Origin: Schizophyllum amplum
Taxonomy: Eukaryota > Basidiomycota > Agaricomycetes > Agaricales > Schizophyllaceae
DNA length: 34,848 bases
NCBI GenBank assembly: GCA_007026445.1
Contig: VDMD01000205.1
Location: 1-34,848 of the forward strand
Direction of reading: 5' to 3'
Both the position numbers and the translations under genes were made by a program. Below, piece after piece: positions 9,856 through 18,880 of the stretch. Below the pieces are notes generated by a model. The model saw only the letters and a list, made by a program, of their open reading frames with translations. It had not been told where the DNA came from and made no database searches. Within the stretch, counting starts at the first letter, position 1; each line of letters starts with the position of its first letter.

Positions 9856-12800
9856 TCATCGACTTCGTCGACGAGAACCTACACCCACTAAAACTCTCGG
9901 TTCATTTAGCCAGTCCTCTGGCAGAGATAGCTCCTCATCTAATACTGAGCACCATGTGCGTAGGACTACCTCTTTCGGGATCGCCTTTTGTCCGTATTTG
10001 AATCTCTTCGTCATCTCTCGGTCCATTGTGAGTCTGTTGTTGATGGTCCAGATCCAGCGGTTTCGGATCGATTGCCGCGAATGGAATTCTGGGTCGGTGG
10101 CTCGGTCACCACCCCCGATGACGCGTTCGTTCCTGAGTTTCCACGCGAGGAACGCGGACTCGCTTATGATGATTGTGTATAGTCTGTTCGCACCCTCCCT
10201 CTTGATTTTCGGGTCGCTCGCTCTGAAGTCTGTTAGCCCGCAGCTTAGGACTGTGCCCAGTCCGAGCTCCGGCCACTCCGGGTGCTTTCGTTCCCACAGC
10301 GCTTTGGCTAGTTCCCATATAGTTTCTTGGCCGTTCGCGTGGCAGCCGAACAGTATGTGTTCCATTGTCTCCGTCGTTTGACAGACTCCGCATGTGGCTC
10401 GTTGTTCATAATTTGGTATTTTCTCCCAGTAATCCCCTATTTTGTAGGCTCCGTGGCAGGTTTTGAAGAGGAATTGCGAGATTTCCCTTGATATTGCCTT
10501 GTTCCTCATTGCCATCCATATGTCCTTGTCCCTAGGAAACTTTCCCCTCCTTCCGAAGGCAGACCATCGCGCTTGATCGAGATTTTCAGCTGTTCTCTTG
10601 CGTCGGTACGGGTTCTGCGCCCTTTTGATCCTTCTAATATTCCGATATAGGTCTGCTTGCGATAGGGCCATCAGGCGCGCTCCGACCAGGCTGGTGTTCG
10701 GTGACGTTGCGGACGGCGTCCTGTTCTCTAGCCGCCGTCGGCTTGCGCTCTTCGCTAGATTCACGGCTTGTCTCATACCTTGTCCGTGTTTGTCAGTTTT
10801 GAAGGCTTCGAGAAGTGTGCGCCCGGTTCGTCGTCTCAGGAGTCCCACCAATTCGCGCATTTGTTGTCCTTGTGGTAAGTCAATCCAGTTCTTGTCTTCT
10901 AGGGTATGCAGCTTGTCTGTTAGACTTCTAAGTATCGTTCTAGACTTCGTTACCAGCGTGATCTTGTAGTGCTGTGGAATGCATTGTATAGCGCTGATGA
11001 CTGCATCCAGTTCTGCCGTGAGGGGGTCGTCGCTGCGTCGCATGCTGCTGTTGTAGCCGCTGCCAGATTGTATCCATACGGCCCCTCCAACACTCACTTC
11101 CCCCATTGCGTGTCCATTCGTCTCGTCCTGTGTACACGCGCTTGCGCAATATAATGTAAGATGCTTGGGTTTCCCCAGCTTTACTTTCAGGGGTTGTATA
11201 TCCAGGGCTGATTCTTCATTCGTGAAGATGCGGAAGTTGTCGCTTATGGACGGGCGGGCGGCATAGGACGGGTCGAAGATGACTGGGCCACCCTTTCCTT
11301 CGGTGTGAGCTCTCTCGTTCTTCCGACGTTCATGCTTGGTTAGGTGTCTGACGGCGCTGTAGGTCTTCCTTGGGTCCCATTTCTCTATCAGGTTGTCGAG
11401 CAGGTATTCTGCCTCCTGGGCACACTTGTGAGGGTTTTCACACCCTGTAGCCTGTCGTATTCGCTTACATTCTGTGCATGCACAATTCCGTCTAGCTTTG
11501 TGACGCGCGCGGCCTAGTAGGTCACTCAGCGCGCGTGCTTCGCCAGCGGTCCGGATTGCGTGGCGTGTTTGCAGGCAGTGGCACTCATTGCTCGTGTAGA
11601 CACGTCTTTTCTTTGGGTCTTGCCCTATTGGATACCATATAGGCATCGTGTCTTTTAGAGCTGCGGATGGTTCGGGTGTACTCAGGTGAATACCGTATTT
11701 TTTGCCCACTCTGAACATATGGCTTATTTCTGGTGGTAGTGACGTTTGCTGGTATAGGTTTGCGTTCCACGTTTGCAGAAGGACGTTCACCCGTGTCTCG
11801 TCGGGCGCGTTTGGGCCGCTCTTTGATATGTTTCGCGCAATCAGCGCGTCGACTACATATGCCCATCGGGGGCGGTCCGGGCCGAGCGTGAGGTAGCTCT
11901 TCAACCACGTAAGGCGGATTGCTTCTGTTCGCGCTTCCAGGTCGACTAATTTGAGGCCCCCGTCTTCTATAGGGTCGTATAGCTTTCGAAGAGCGACCGG
12001 TGGGGTCTTGTCCGAATCCCATATGAAGGTGCGTACGCGCTTGATTAGTTGCTGTTCAGTGTCCTTCGGTATTTCTTGAACTTTGGCTAGGTATTGTGTA
12101 CACCCCGCTGCCGTGAAATTGACGATGTGCCGTTTGCCGATCAGGGTGGGGTGGAGGTTACCCCAGCGTTCCAATCCTGCTTCTACTTTACTCATAGCTG
12201 TTGCCCACTGTGCGTTTTCGTTGATCCCGTTTCCAATGAAGCAACCTAGTGAGCGTTCCGCAGTGCCGTCCGCGACGAACTCGATTGGGAGTGGGATTTC
12301 GGGTTGTGTGGGGCTGATTTTTCTTGTAGACAGGACTTCGTTTCTGTACTTCTTGGCGCCTATTGGTATGATTTTGGTCTTGTCTATGTTAAACTTTGCT
12401 GCTGACGCTTTGCACCATCTCTCTAGTATTTCTTGTAGATCCTCCCAATGGTCGTACTGTTGCAGGTACACGGTAGTGTCATCTGCGAATAGGGTCGTGA
12501 TGAGGCGCTCGGTCATGCCTGGTATCGAGAATCCATTCAGGTTCGACTTGCGTAGCATCGCGGCTAGGGGTTCTATGGCTATATCAAACAATAGACATGA
12601 CAGGGGATCTCCTTGTCGTACTCCACGGGTTACTTGGTATGGTTCGCTTTTCACCCCGTTGATGATTATTGATGTCTTGGCATTCCTGTACAGCGACTGC
12701 ACCGTGCGTAGGAAAAGAGGGCCACAGTTGAATTTTTCCATGGTGCGCCACAAGTATTCGTGAGATATCTTGTCGTAAGCTTTCTCCTGGTCTAGGAGGA

Positions 12801-14946
12801 CAATGACCCCGTTTTCTTCGGCTGCTTCCGCATAGTTGATCATCATCTTTGCCAGCTTTGTTTGGTCGAAGATGCTGCGCCCGGGGACGAAACCTGCCTG
12901 GTCACGGTGAATAATTGGCGGTGCGACTGTGGCCAGTCGCAATGCCATGCATTTCGTGAAGATCTTGTAATCTGTGTTGAGTAACGTTATCGGCCGGTAA
13001 TTCGCAATTTCTGAGCGGTCCTTCTTCTTGTACAGAGGACACATCCAGCCCTCATCGAAGGCTGATCCAGGCTCGACGCCAAAGTTTTGTATGTCGTTAT
13101 ACACAGCTGTCATGGTTTCTACAATATTGAAGGCCTCCCTTTCCGCTGCAGCGTCTGCCCTGTATCGGCGATCAAGCTCCTGCCACAGCTCGGCGGGTAT
13201 GCCGTTAATACCTGCCGCCTTTCCCTGTGGGGCGGAGCGCACGGCTTCGCGGACCTCGTCTTCTGTGTAAGGCGAGTCCATTCCTTCCTTATCCTCCTCT
13301 GTTATTTTGGCGTCTACCGAGCTGAGGACGTCGCGCACGTTGTCTTCGTACTCCGGCTCACTCATCATATGTTCAAATTTGCGTTGGAGTTCGTCATGAT
13401 GCTGGCGTGCTATTCCGGCCATCTCGTTTGAGCGGGTTGTGTACTTTGGCGGGTCCGTATGCGGTATCCGCAGACGGGCAATCGTGTCGCGCGGCGTCTT
13501 GCTCTTCGCGATGTTGCTCCAGTATTTGGATACTGTCTCTCCTTCTAGCCTGTAGCGCACCTTGGAGCTTGTTTTGGCGTTGTCGTAGCGTCGTAACTCA
13601 AGGTTTTCCAGTGACTCCTGCAGTTTGGCGAGGCTGAAGATTTTTTCGTCCGCGGCAAGGTCTGTGTTCCGCTCCATCTGCTCTATGCGAGATTTCAGCT
13701 GGTTGATGGCTTTTTGCATGCGGGGGACGACAATGCGTGCGCGTTCGCGGCATTTGGCAAAAATGTCGTCCTTGAATTCCTTGAACAGGATTTGCGCGTT
13801 GAGTTGTTCTGTGCGCACTCTGTGGCCCTCCTCGAGTTCCTGTATGGTTTTCTGGACGGTGAGGCCTTTGGATTTGATGTACTCATTGAGTTCCCTGTCA
13901 CCGTTGATCAGATGTTTGGGCCAGGTCGGCCAACCGCGTCCTATGTACGGTGCCGCTGGGTTGGTGATTTCCGCTGTGACGAGCTTGTGGTCTGTCTTAA
14001 AGTTTGGTACGTCAATGTCCCAGTTTTGACTGACCGCTGCGACGTCTTGTGAGGCGTATATACGGTCTATTCTCGATTGTGAGCCTGTGGAGGCTTGTCG
14101 GCAGGTATAGGTTGTCCGTCCGAGGTTCTGCTCTCGCCATATGTCCCGCAGTTGGAGCGCGTTTACCAGTCTTTGTAGCGCTTGGACTGCCCCTCCGTGG
14201 TCGCGCTTCATCGGCAGCTTATCCAGCGCGTCTTCAACTACGTTCAGGTCTCCACCCATCGCATCTGGGAGTGGAATACGGTTGTTGCTCAGAATGATCG
14301 TGTAGAGTCTGTCCCAGAACTCTTCATTTTCCTTCCTGTTGTTGGGCGCGTACACAGCAAGGTATGTGAACGTCAACTTCGCATGCCAGGCTATTGATAC
14401 TATGATTGCTCTTCCAGGTATGAGCACATGGTGCCGAACATCATGTACATTGGTACGCTCCCTGTTGAGGATCACCGTTACGCCCTCCTTGGCGCCAGGG
14501 TTTTCCGGGTTGGGCGAGTTGATTAGGTATAGGCGTTTACCGAATTTATCATGGAGTTTGTCTACACTCCGTGCGTCTAGGTGTGTCTCATTCACTGCCA
14601 GTACGTCGAGTTTCTTCTCTCTCATCATGTCGTTCAGTCTGTGCCATTTTCCGCCCGATGCCGTCGGGTCTTCGCTTCCTCGTCCGTTCATGTTTAGAGT
14701 CCCAAACTTCAGCGTGGATGCGGTTTTCTTTTTGCACTCAGGCATTCGTAGTGGTCTGCTGTTCCGGAAGTCTGGGGGTACTTGGATATCAGGGAATTCT
14801 GGGTTGCGTTCGTGTGCAGGGGCTTCCGAGCTGTTGAGTACCTCCTCCCAATCCAGCTCGTCTTCGGGGATAGTCCCCTGCTCACATAGCTCTTCGGTGC
14901 CCTCCGTCGGTACTCTCGGCAAGCCGTTTGTACTCGAGGGGGTCAC
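9856..14946 (-). CDS. LINE ORF2: endonuclease / reverse transcriptase / RNase H-like / zinc finger
   Basis: Counting from a GTG at 14946 the frame is 1,696 codons. It is open back to a TGA at 15217-15219, and the first in-frame AUG is codon 68 (14745), just ahead of the nuclease. Residues 78-326 are an APE-type endonuclease (NMNGRG, NETH with E120, GGDLN with D233/N235, SRIDRI, TDH with D319/H320). Residues 635-880 are the RT: NYRPITLLN, GFVPGRS, LDQEKAYDKI, TRGVRQGDPLSCLLF and catalytic FADD at 820-823. A cysteine cluster lies at 1155-1175. Residues 1262-1402 look like RNase H but keep only the Glu (LTAELDAV, E1312). A C-terminal zinc finger C1519-x2-C1522-x7-H1530-x4-C1535 matches the RT-associated type. 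The frame is uninterrupted. It supplies the enzymes for copying and insertion. Confidence 0.9.
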   Translation of the reverse strand: MTPSSTNGLPRVPTEGTEELCEQGTIPEDELDWEEVLNSSEAPAHERNPEFPDIQVPPDFRNSRPLRMPECKKKTASTLKFGTLNMNGRGSEDPTASGGKWHRLNDMMREKKLDVLAVNETHLDARSVDKLHDKFGKRLYLINSPNPENPGAKEGVTVILNRERTNVHDVRHHVLIPGRAIIVSIAWHAKLTFTYLAVYAPNNRKENEEFWDRLYTIILSNNRIPLPDAMGGDLNVVEDALDKLPMKRDHGGAVQALQRLVNALQLRDIWREQNLGRTTYTCRQASTGSQSRIDRIYASQDVAAVSQNWDIDVPNFKTDHKLVTAEITNPAAPYIGRGWPTWPKHLINGDRELNEYIKSKGLTVQKTIQELEEGHRVRTEQLNAQILFKEFKDDIFAKCRERARIVVPRMQKAINQLKSRIEQMERNTDLAADEKIFSLAKLQESLENLELRRYDNAKTSSKVRYRLEGETVSKYWSNIAKSKTPRDTIARLRIPHTDPPKYTTRSNEMAGIARQHHDELQRKFEHMMSEPEYEDNVRDVLSSVDAKITEEDKEGMDSPYTEDEVREAVRSAPQGKAAGINGIPAELWQELDRRYRADAAAEREAFNIVETMTAVYNDIQNFGVEPGSAFDEGWMCPLYKKKDRSEIANYRPITLLNTDYKIFTKCMALRLATVAPPIIHRDQAGFVPGRSIFDQTKLAKMMINYAEAAEENGVIVLLDQEKAYDKISHEYLWRTMEKFNCGPLFLRTVQSLYRNAKTSIIINGVKSEPYQVTRGVRQGDPLSCLLFDIAIEPLAAMLRKSNLNGFSIPGMTERLITTLFADDTTVYLQQYDHWEDLQEILERWCKASAAKFNIDKTKIIPIGAKKYRNEVLSTRKISPTQPEIPLPIEFVADGTAERSLGCFIGNGINENAQWATAMSKVEAGLERWGNLHPTLIGKRHIVNFTAAGCTQYLAKVQEIPKDTEQQLIKRVRTFIWDSDKTPPVALRKLYDPIEDGGLKLVDLEARTEAIRLTWLKSYLTLGPDRPRWAYVVDALIARNISKSGPNAPDETRVNVLLQTWNANLYQQTSLPPEISHMFRVGKKYGIHLSTPEPSAALKDTMPIWYPIGQDPKKRRVYTSNECHCLQTRHAIRTAGEARALSDLLGRARHKARRNCACTECKRIRQATGCENPHKCAQEAEYLLDNLIEKWDPRKTYSAVRHLTKHERRKNERAHTEGKGGPVIFDPSYAARPSISDNFRIFTNEESALDIQPLKVKLGKPKHLTLYCASACTQDETNGHAMGEVSVGGAVWIQSGSGYNSSMRRSDDPLTAELDAVISAIQCIPQHYKITLVTKSRTILRSLTDKLHTLEDKNWIDLPQGQQMRELVGLLRRRTGRTLLEAFKTDKHGQGMRQAVNLAKSASRRRLENRTPSATSPNTSLVGARLMALSQADLYRNIRRIKRAQNPYRRKRTAENLDQARWSAFGRRGKFPRDKDIWMAMRNKAISREISQFLFKTCHGAYKIGDYWEKIPNYEQRATCGVCQTTETMEHILFGCHANGQETIWELAKALWERKHPEWPELGLGTVLSCGLTDFRASDPKIKREGANRLYTIIISESAFLAWKLRNERVIGGGDRATDPEFHSRQSIRNRWIWTINNRLTMDREMTKRFKYGQKAIPKEVVLRTWCSVLDEELSLPEDWLNEPRVLVGVGSRRRSR

Positions 14947-15219
14947 GCCGCTGCCGTACTCTCGGGATCCATCCTCGGGACGTGCGATAGCGGACTGTTC
15001 GCACGTCCCTCCGGTTCCCGTGAGGCTTGTGCCAGTGCCGTTAACGTCCGTTACCGAGTTTTGTGATACCGTGAAGGTGGGAGTAGCATGATACCCCTCG
15101 GAGTCGCTACTAGAGCATCCGAGAGGGATGAGCTTACCTAGCCCATCGGAGGGGACCTGCCTCGCACTACTAACGCGTAGCCTTAATGGGAGGCGTCCGC
15201 GCTTTTGCGGGAGGCTTCA

Positions 15220-15634
15220 GCATCTCTGCACGGCTGGTCCTGGCCTAAATAGGCCGCCGTTAGTTGTGTGGTAACATGAGCACCATCGCAGCTTTCCTGT
15301 CCTCCGCAGAGTCAGTATATTTGGGCCGCTCCGGTGGCGGGTGCAGCAGTATGTCGTCGTAAGTTGCTGCTGCCTCCGGCTTTGAAGTTGGCTGGATACT
15401 CGAGCCCATCCTCGGGCCTGGCGTCGTTCACCACCTCGGAGGTGTTTGAATTGCTTAATTCTATTATGTTGACGACACGCCAGGGCTTGGACGTTCAAGA
15501 CAAAACATATATTGTGCGACATATTGTATATGTACTAGGCGTAGATGCGTAACGACAGACGTAGCTCGTAGAGAGACATGATGTGGGGAGAGCGGGTCGT
15601 GAGTGGGGGCATGCGCGTGACTCGTGAGCAGTAT
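15220..15634 (-). other. Spacer between LINE ORF1 and ORF2
   Basis: About 415 bp separate the ORF1 stop from the stop that bounds the ORF2 frame upstream. All three minus-strand frames contain stops. A short ATG-initiated frame begins at about 15225 (MLKPPAKARTPPIKATR) and ends at a TAG overlapping the open region of ORF2. How ORF2 is started is therefore unclear. Confidence 0.5.
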
Positions 15635-17761
15635 TCACCATGCATCGTCGTAGTACGTTTGGTCCATGTAGCCTCCTCTACCATAGCCTCGATCGCCGCG
15701 TCGGCCTCCGCGGCCGCCTCCGCGATAACCGCCTCGGTTCCTTGGGTAGTCGTAGCGGTCGTGGTATGCGTGCCCGTCGCCTCTGTGCTGGTGTCCGCCC
15801 ATTCGTCCATTCTCGCGCCCGCCTCCACGCCCATCTCGGTGCGTCCCGCGTGTACCTCGGCCGCCACCCCGCGTGTCCAAGGCAGCGGCATCTCCGTACG
15901 AGTCGTGGGGCAATGGGAGAGAAGGCGTCATGGGTAACGGGAGGGTCGGTGCGTGTTGAGGTGGAGTTGCCTGGTCGCGAGCGTGTGTCGTTGCTCGATC
16001 TCGCCATCCGGGAATAAGGCCGCATGGGCCCGGGCACGAGTCGTAGGAGTGGTCGAGCGATCTGCAGAGCCTGCATGCGTGGATCTTGAAGTGGCGGCCG
16101 ACGTTGTACAGGACGGTGGGGATGGTCATGTGGCAGATAAGCTCGACGAGTTCGTCGAATGCAGCGGTGTTCTGCGTCGGGGTTTGCATATAGATTCGCC
16201 AGACAATCTTGCCGCCCTTATCGAGGGGTGATGCCTCCACCGTGCTGGCGAGGAAGGATTGGATGGACTTCCAGTCCTGCCTGTGGGCATCGGGGATCGC
16301 GTCGTTGTGGTGCTCGATGAGGTTGCGGATTTCGGGGCGCGGCAGCACGCTGTTGGCGAAGGTGGCTGCGACGTCCGCGGCTTGATGAACCGCGTAGGTG
16401 AGCTTGTTGAAGGCTGCGATATACCGGACGCCTCGGATCGTGGCGTCATATGGGCACGTGTAGAACGTGAAGCCGTCTTCGCAGTGGAAGCGGTGGGTCG
16501 CGACGAAGACGTCCACTACCTCTTGCGGGGCGCCCGAGACGACGAAATACCACGGCATGGGGTTCGCGGGGTTTATGTTGCCCTCAGCGTGGAACGGTGA
16601 AACGACGATCTCATTGGCTAGCCCACTCGGCGTGAGAGCAGTGATGTGTTCGCGGAGAGTCGCGACGACTGCTGCCGAGTCGAAGCGGTAGCCGACGCCG
16701 TGGATCCATGCGATGAACTTCGGGACAAGGAGGCCATTGAATCCCTCGATGCATGCGACTGTGGTGTTGTTCGTCACCTGCGAGGGCGATGGGCGATATA
16801 CGGGTCGGACTGATGGCTCGATGAATATGATCTTCATGTTCGCCTCGGGCAGGTTGACGAAGAGCAGGTCGTTGGCGAAGGGGGAGTACAAGTCGCCTGG
16901 GCGAGGGCCTGGCGGGGGGGCGGGCGGCTGGCCTTGTCCGACGGGCGCCGGCACGTGTACGAGGGGCGCCTGCGGGTCGTTGCCTGCTGCCGGCTGCGCC
17001 TGGGCAATGGGTGCTGCAGTCGCATGGGCGTGGGGTACGGGGATCTGAGCTGCCCCAGCCGGGGCCTGCACGGTGCTGGCTTGAGAGGCATGCGTGGCAG
17101 GGGCAGGATCCGTCGGCTGAGAGGGACCTGGAGCCGAGAGGGGCGTAGCGAGTGCGGCGTGTTCAATGCCCGACGTCGTCGGCAGGGATGTGGGGGAGGG
17201 ACCGGGCGCGTTGGCGAAGGGCGTCGCGGGTGAGTCGTGAGGTCGCTCGCGAGTACTGGCGGGACCGCCTGCGTTCCCGGTAGCAGGGGTCACAGTGAAG
17301 GCCGTCACCGTTTCGGTTCCTGGGAGGGGGAGGGCGTTGGCGACCGAGGTGTCCTTGGTTCCCTCGGAGTCAACCGCCATCGGTTCCGGACCGGGGAGGT
17401 CGATGGGGACGGCGCTGGAGAAGGGAGATACGAGTTGTTGGGGTCGCGTCGCCGGACTGTTGTTCGGCGAGCCCGGGCTCAACTCGCGCTGGCGCTTCTT
17501 GCCTCTGAGGTAGTCTGAGACTGCTCAGGTAAGTACTGTGGGGTGGTGTGGTTCGGGTGCAGGCGTACCAGGGATGACCCTTTTGGCGCCGTTCTTGACA
17601 GGGCGGAAGGATCGTTCGTCGTGGTCGTACCCATGCTTGTCGCCATCGGCATCGCTGGGATCCTCGCGATGCCGAGCCCCGCCTGCGGCGGAGGCTGCCT
17701 GGGCGATCTGAACGTCGTGGGCGTTGTCGAGTGCGAAGGAAATGGCAGTGGGGTTTGACAT
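15635..17761 (-). CDS. LINE ORF1: CCHC-knuckle, RGG-tailed nucleic-acid-binding protein (in-frame TGA)
   Basis: Reading from the ATG at 17761 the frame runs 709 codons to 15635 with a single TGA at 17525-17527 (codon 79). After that stop the first AUG is at 17380, which would give a 581-aa product. Order: a Pro/Ala-rich N-terminal half; a folded-looking core (starting GDLYSPFANDLLFVNLPE); a zinc knuckle C-x2-C-x4-H-x4-C (CRLCRSLDHSYDSC); then a Gly/Arg/Tyr-rich RGG tail. In the 615-codon numbering that begins after the TGA at the TTG at 17482, the knuckle is C470/C473/H478/C483. ORF1 proteins of LINEs coat the element's RNA and form the particle with ORF2. A KKRQR basic patch lies just after the TGA. 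Either the TGA is a mutation or readthrough codon, or the real start is 17380 and the upstream 78 codons are leader. Confidence 0.85.
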
Positions 17762-18444
17762 TGTGGCTCTCTAGCTTGGTTTGCGGGAGAGGGATAGAAC
17801 CGGACGGGGATTCGTGGTCGGCTCGACATCGAGGTGGTGAGGGGTATTTGAGGTTGCCCTCGGGCTTGCCGCTGCCGCGTGTAGGCGGCTTGCTGGCCGT
17901 CTCCGAGTCTCGCTTGTGCGGGGTTAGTCTTGCGTGGAGGTGCATTACATGTCGCTCACTGCTTCTTGTGTCTGGGGATCTACTGCCGTCCTCTAGCCGA
18001 GCCTTCTAGGCCTCAGTGTGGTGCTTTGAGGTTGCGTGTATAGTCGCATGTCGGGGCGCGGGCGGGAGGATGGTCGTTTCAGGGTGTCGATTGCTCTTGC
18101 GTGGTCGCTCTCATGTTATTTTTTGGGGCCTTCTATCTGTGAGCGTGTTGGTTTGAACTGGATGGTGGTGTTTAGACATGGTGCAGCGTGTCACTGGTGT
18201 ATACTGGGTGTACGTCTGATTCCACGCCTAAGCCCCTGGGTGCTCCGTCGCAGGCCCTTGCCTGCGACGACGGCGGGGGAGACGGCTCAGCCTAGCCCTG
18301 GGAGGCGCGCGGGTGTGAAGGCTCGTCAAAGCGACGGCTTTCTGTGCGTAGCGCTATGTTCCTCCTCTGACCTTGCCCATTCTGCGCCCTTCTGAGGCGT
18401 GGGAAAATCGCCGGACATGGGAGTCCGGGATCAAGGTGTCTCCC
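17762..18444 (-). other. LINE 5' leader
   Basis: About 680 bp between the right target-site duplication and the ORF1 frame. The element begins GGGAGACACC on the minus strand. No long ORF. Internal promoters of LINEs normally lie here, but I see no diagnostic motif. The boundary is set by the target duplication at 18445-18457. Confidence 0.6.
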
Positions 18445-18457
18445 GGATAGCATCATT
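18445..18457. repeat. Right target-site duplication of the LINE
   Basis: Second copy of GGATAGCATCATT, identical to 9651-9663. Sequence beyond it (CGGACCCGTCGCGGTCATTG...) continues the paralogous stretch that at 22606 follows directly after the unoccupied site. Confidence 0.9.
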
Positions 18458-18880
18458 CGGACCCGTCGCGGTCATTGTTTCTTTCCCAAATCCTTCAAGT
18501 TCCACCATCATGCACAGTATCCGAACCTCCCTCGCCCGACACGGTGAAGGTCCCGAGCTTTGTGATAACTTATCTCTCGTTCATGCACTGAGGCCCCACG
18601 TGTCAGCCCAAATGGTCGGTCGCCCGCGTCGGAACAGCGCGCGCAAACGGTGCACGATCCAAGCACAGCCAGCTATGGCATCTCCCTCTGGATCGAGGAC
18701 GTCGTCGCCCACAACAAGGACACCGTGCCGTACAGAGGCACGCCCGCACCCGAGGCTCAGCATGGCGAAGGTCCCCATCAGCCCGTCTTATCGCATGTGT
18801 GACGCGGCAATAATATTCAGTCGCATGCGGGTTGCGCCGCGCGTGTCCGTGCAAAACTCTCGAGCCGCCCTCATGTAGCT
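18458..18880. other. Upstream region of the left seven-helix gene (paralogous to 22606-22996)
   Basis: No gene seen. The stretch is similar throughout to the sequence in front of the right-hand copy, with shared phrases such as TCATTGTTTCTTTCC and CGAGCCGCCCTCATGTAGC just before the ATG. It probably holds the 5' UTR and proximal promoter. The LINE now sits immediately upstream. The apparent ORFs are frame-broken between the copies, which argues against coding. Confidence 0.5.

Larger units (their letters stand above)
9664..18444 (-). mobile_element. Non-LTR retrotransposon (LINE), Tad-like, near full length
   Basis: This 8.8-kb element is on the minus strand. From its 5' end (about 18444) it has a leader, ORF1, a spacer, ORF2, a 3' UTR and a poly-A tail seen as T15 at 9662-9676. 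It is flanked by a perfect 11-13-bp target-site duplication and lacks LTRs. ORF1 has a retroviral-type CCHC knuckle; ORF2 has an APE-type endonuclease, RT and an RNase H-like region, the order found in the fungal Tad clade. Such elements nick DNA with the endonuclease and prime reverse transcription from the 3' OH. The left and right flanks match, end to end, an uninterrupted paralogous stretch at 22355-22640, which proves the boundaries. An intact 1,696-codon ORF2 and perfect target duplications suggest a recent insertion. Clade assignment is by domain order only. Confidence 0.9.

Noticed and set aside
12083..12763. 226-codon plus-strand ORF
   Set aside because: Antisense shadow of the RT domain of LINE ORF2.
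15578..17518. Long plus-strand ORFs across the LINE ORF1 region
   Set aside because: They are opposite-strand readings of GC-rich Pro/Ala and Gly/Arg coding sequence; the minus frame has the zinc knuckle and RGG tail.
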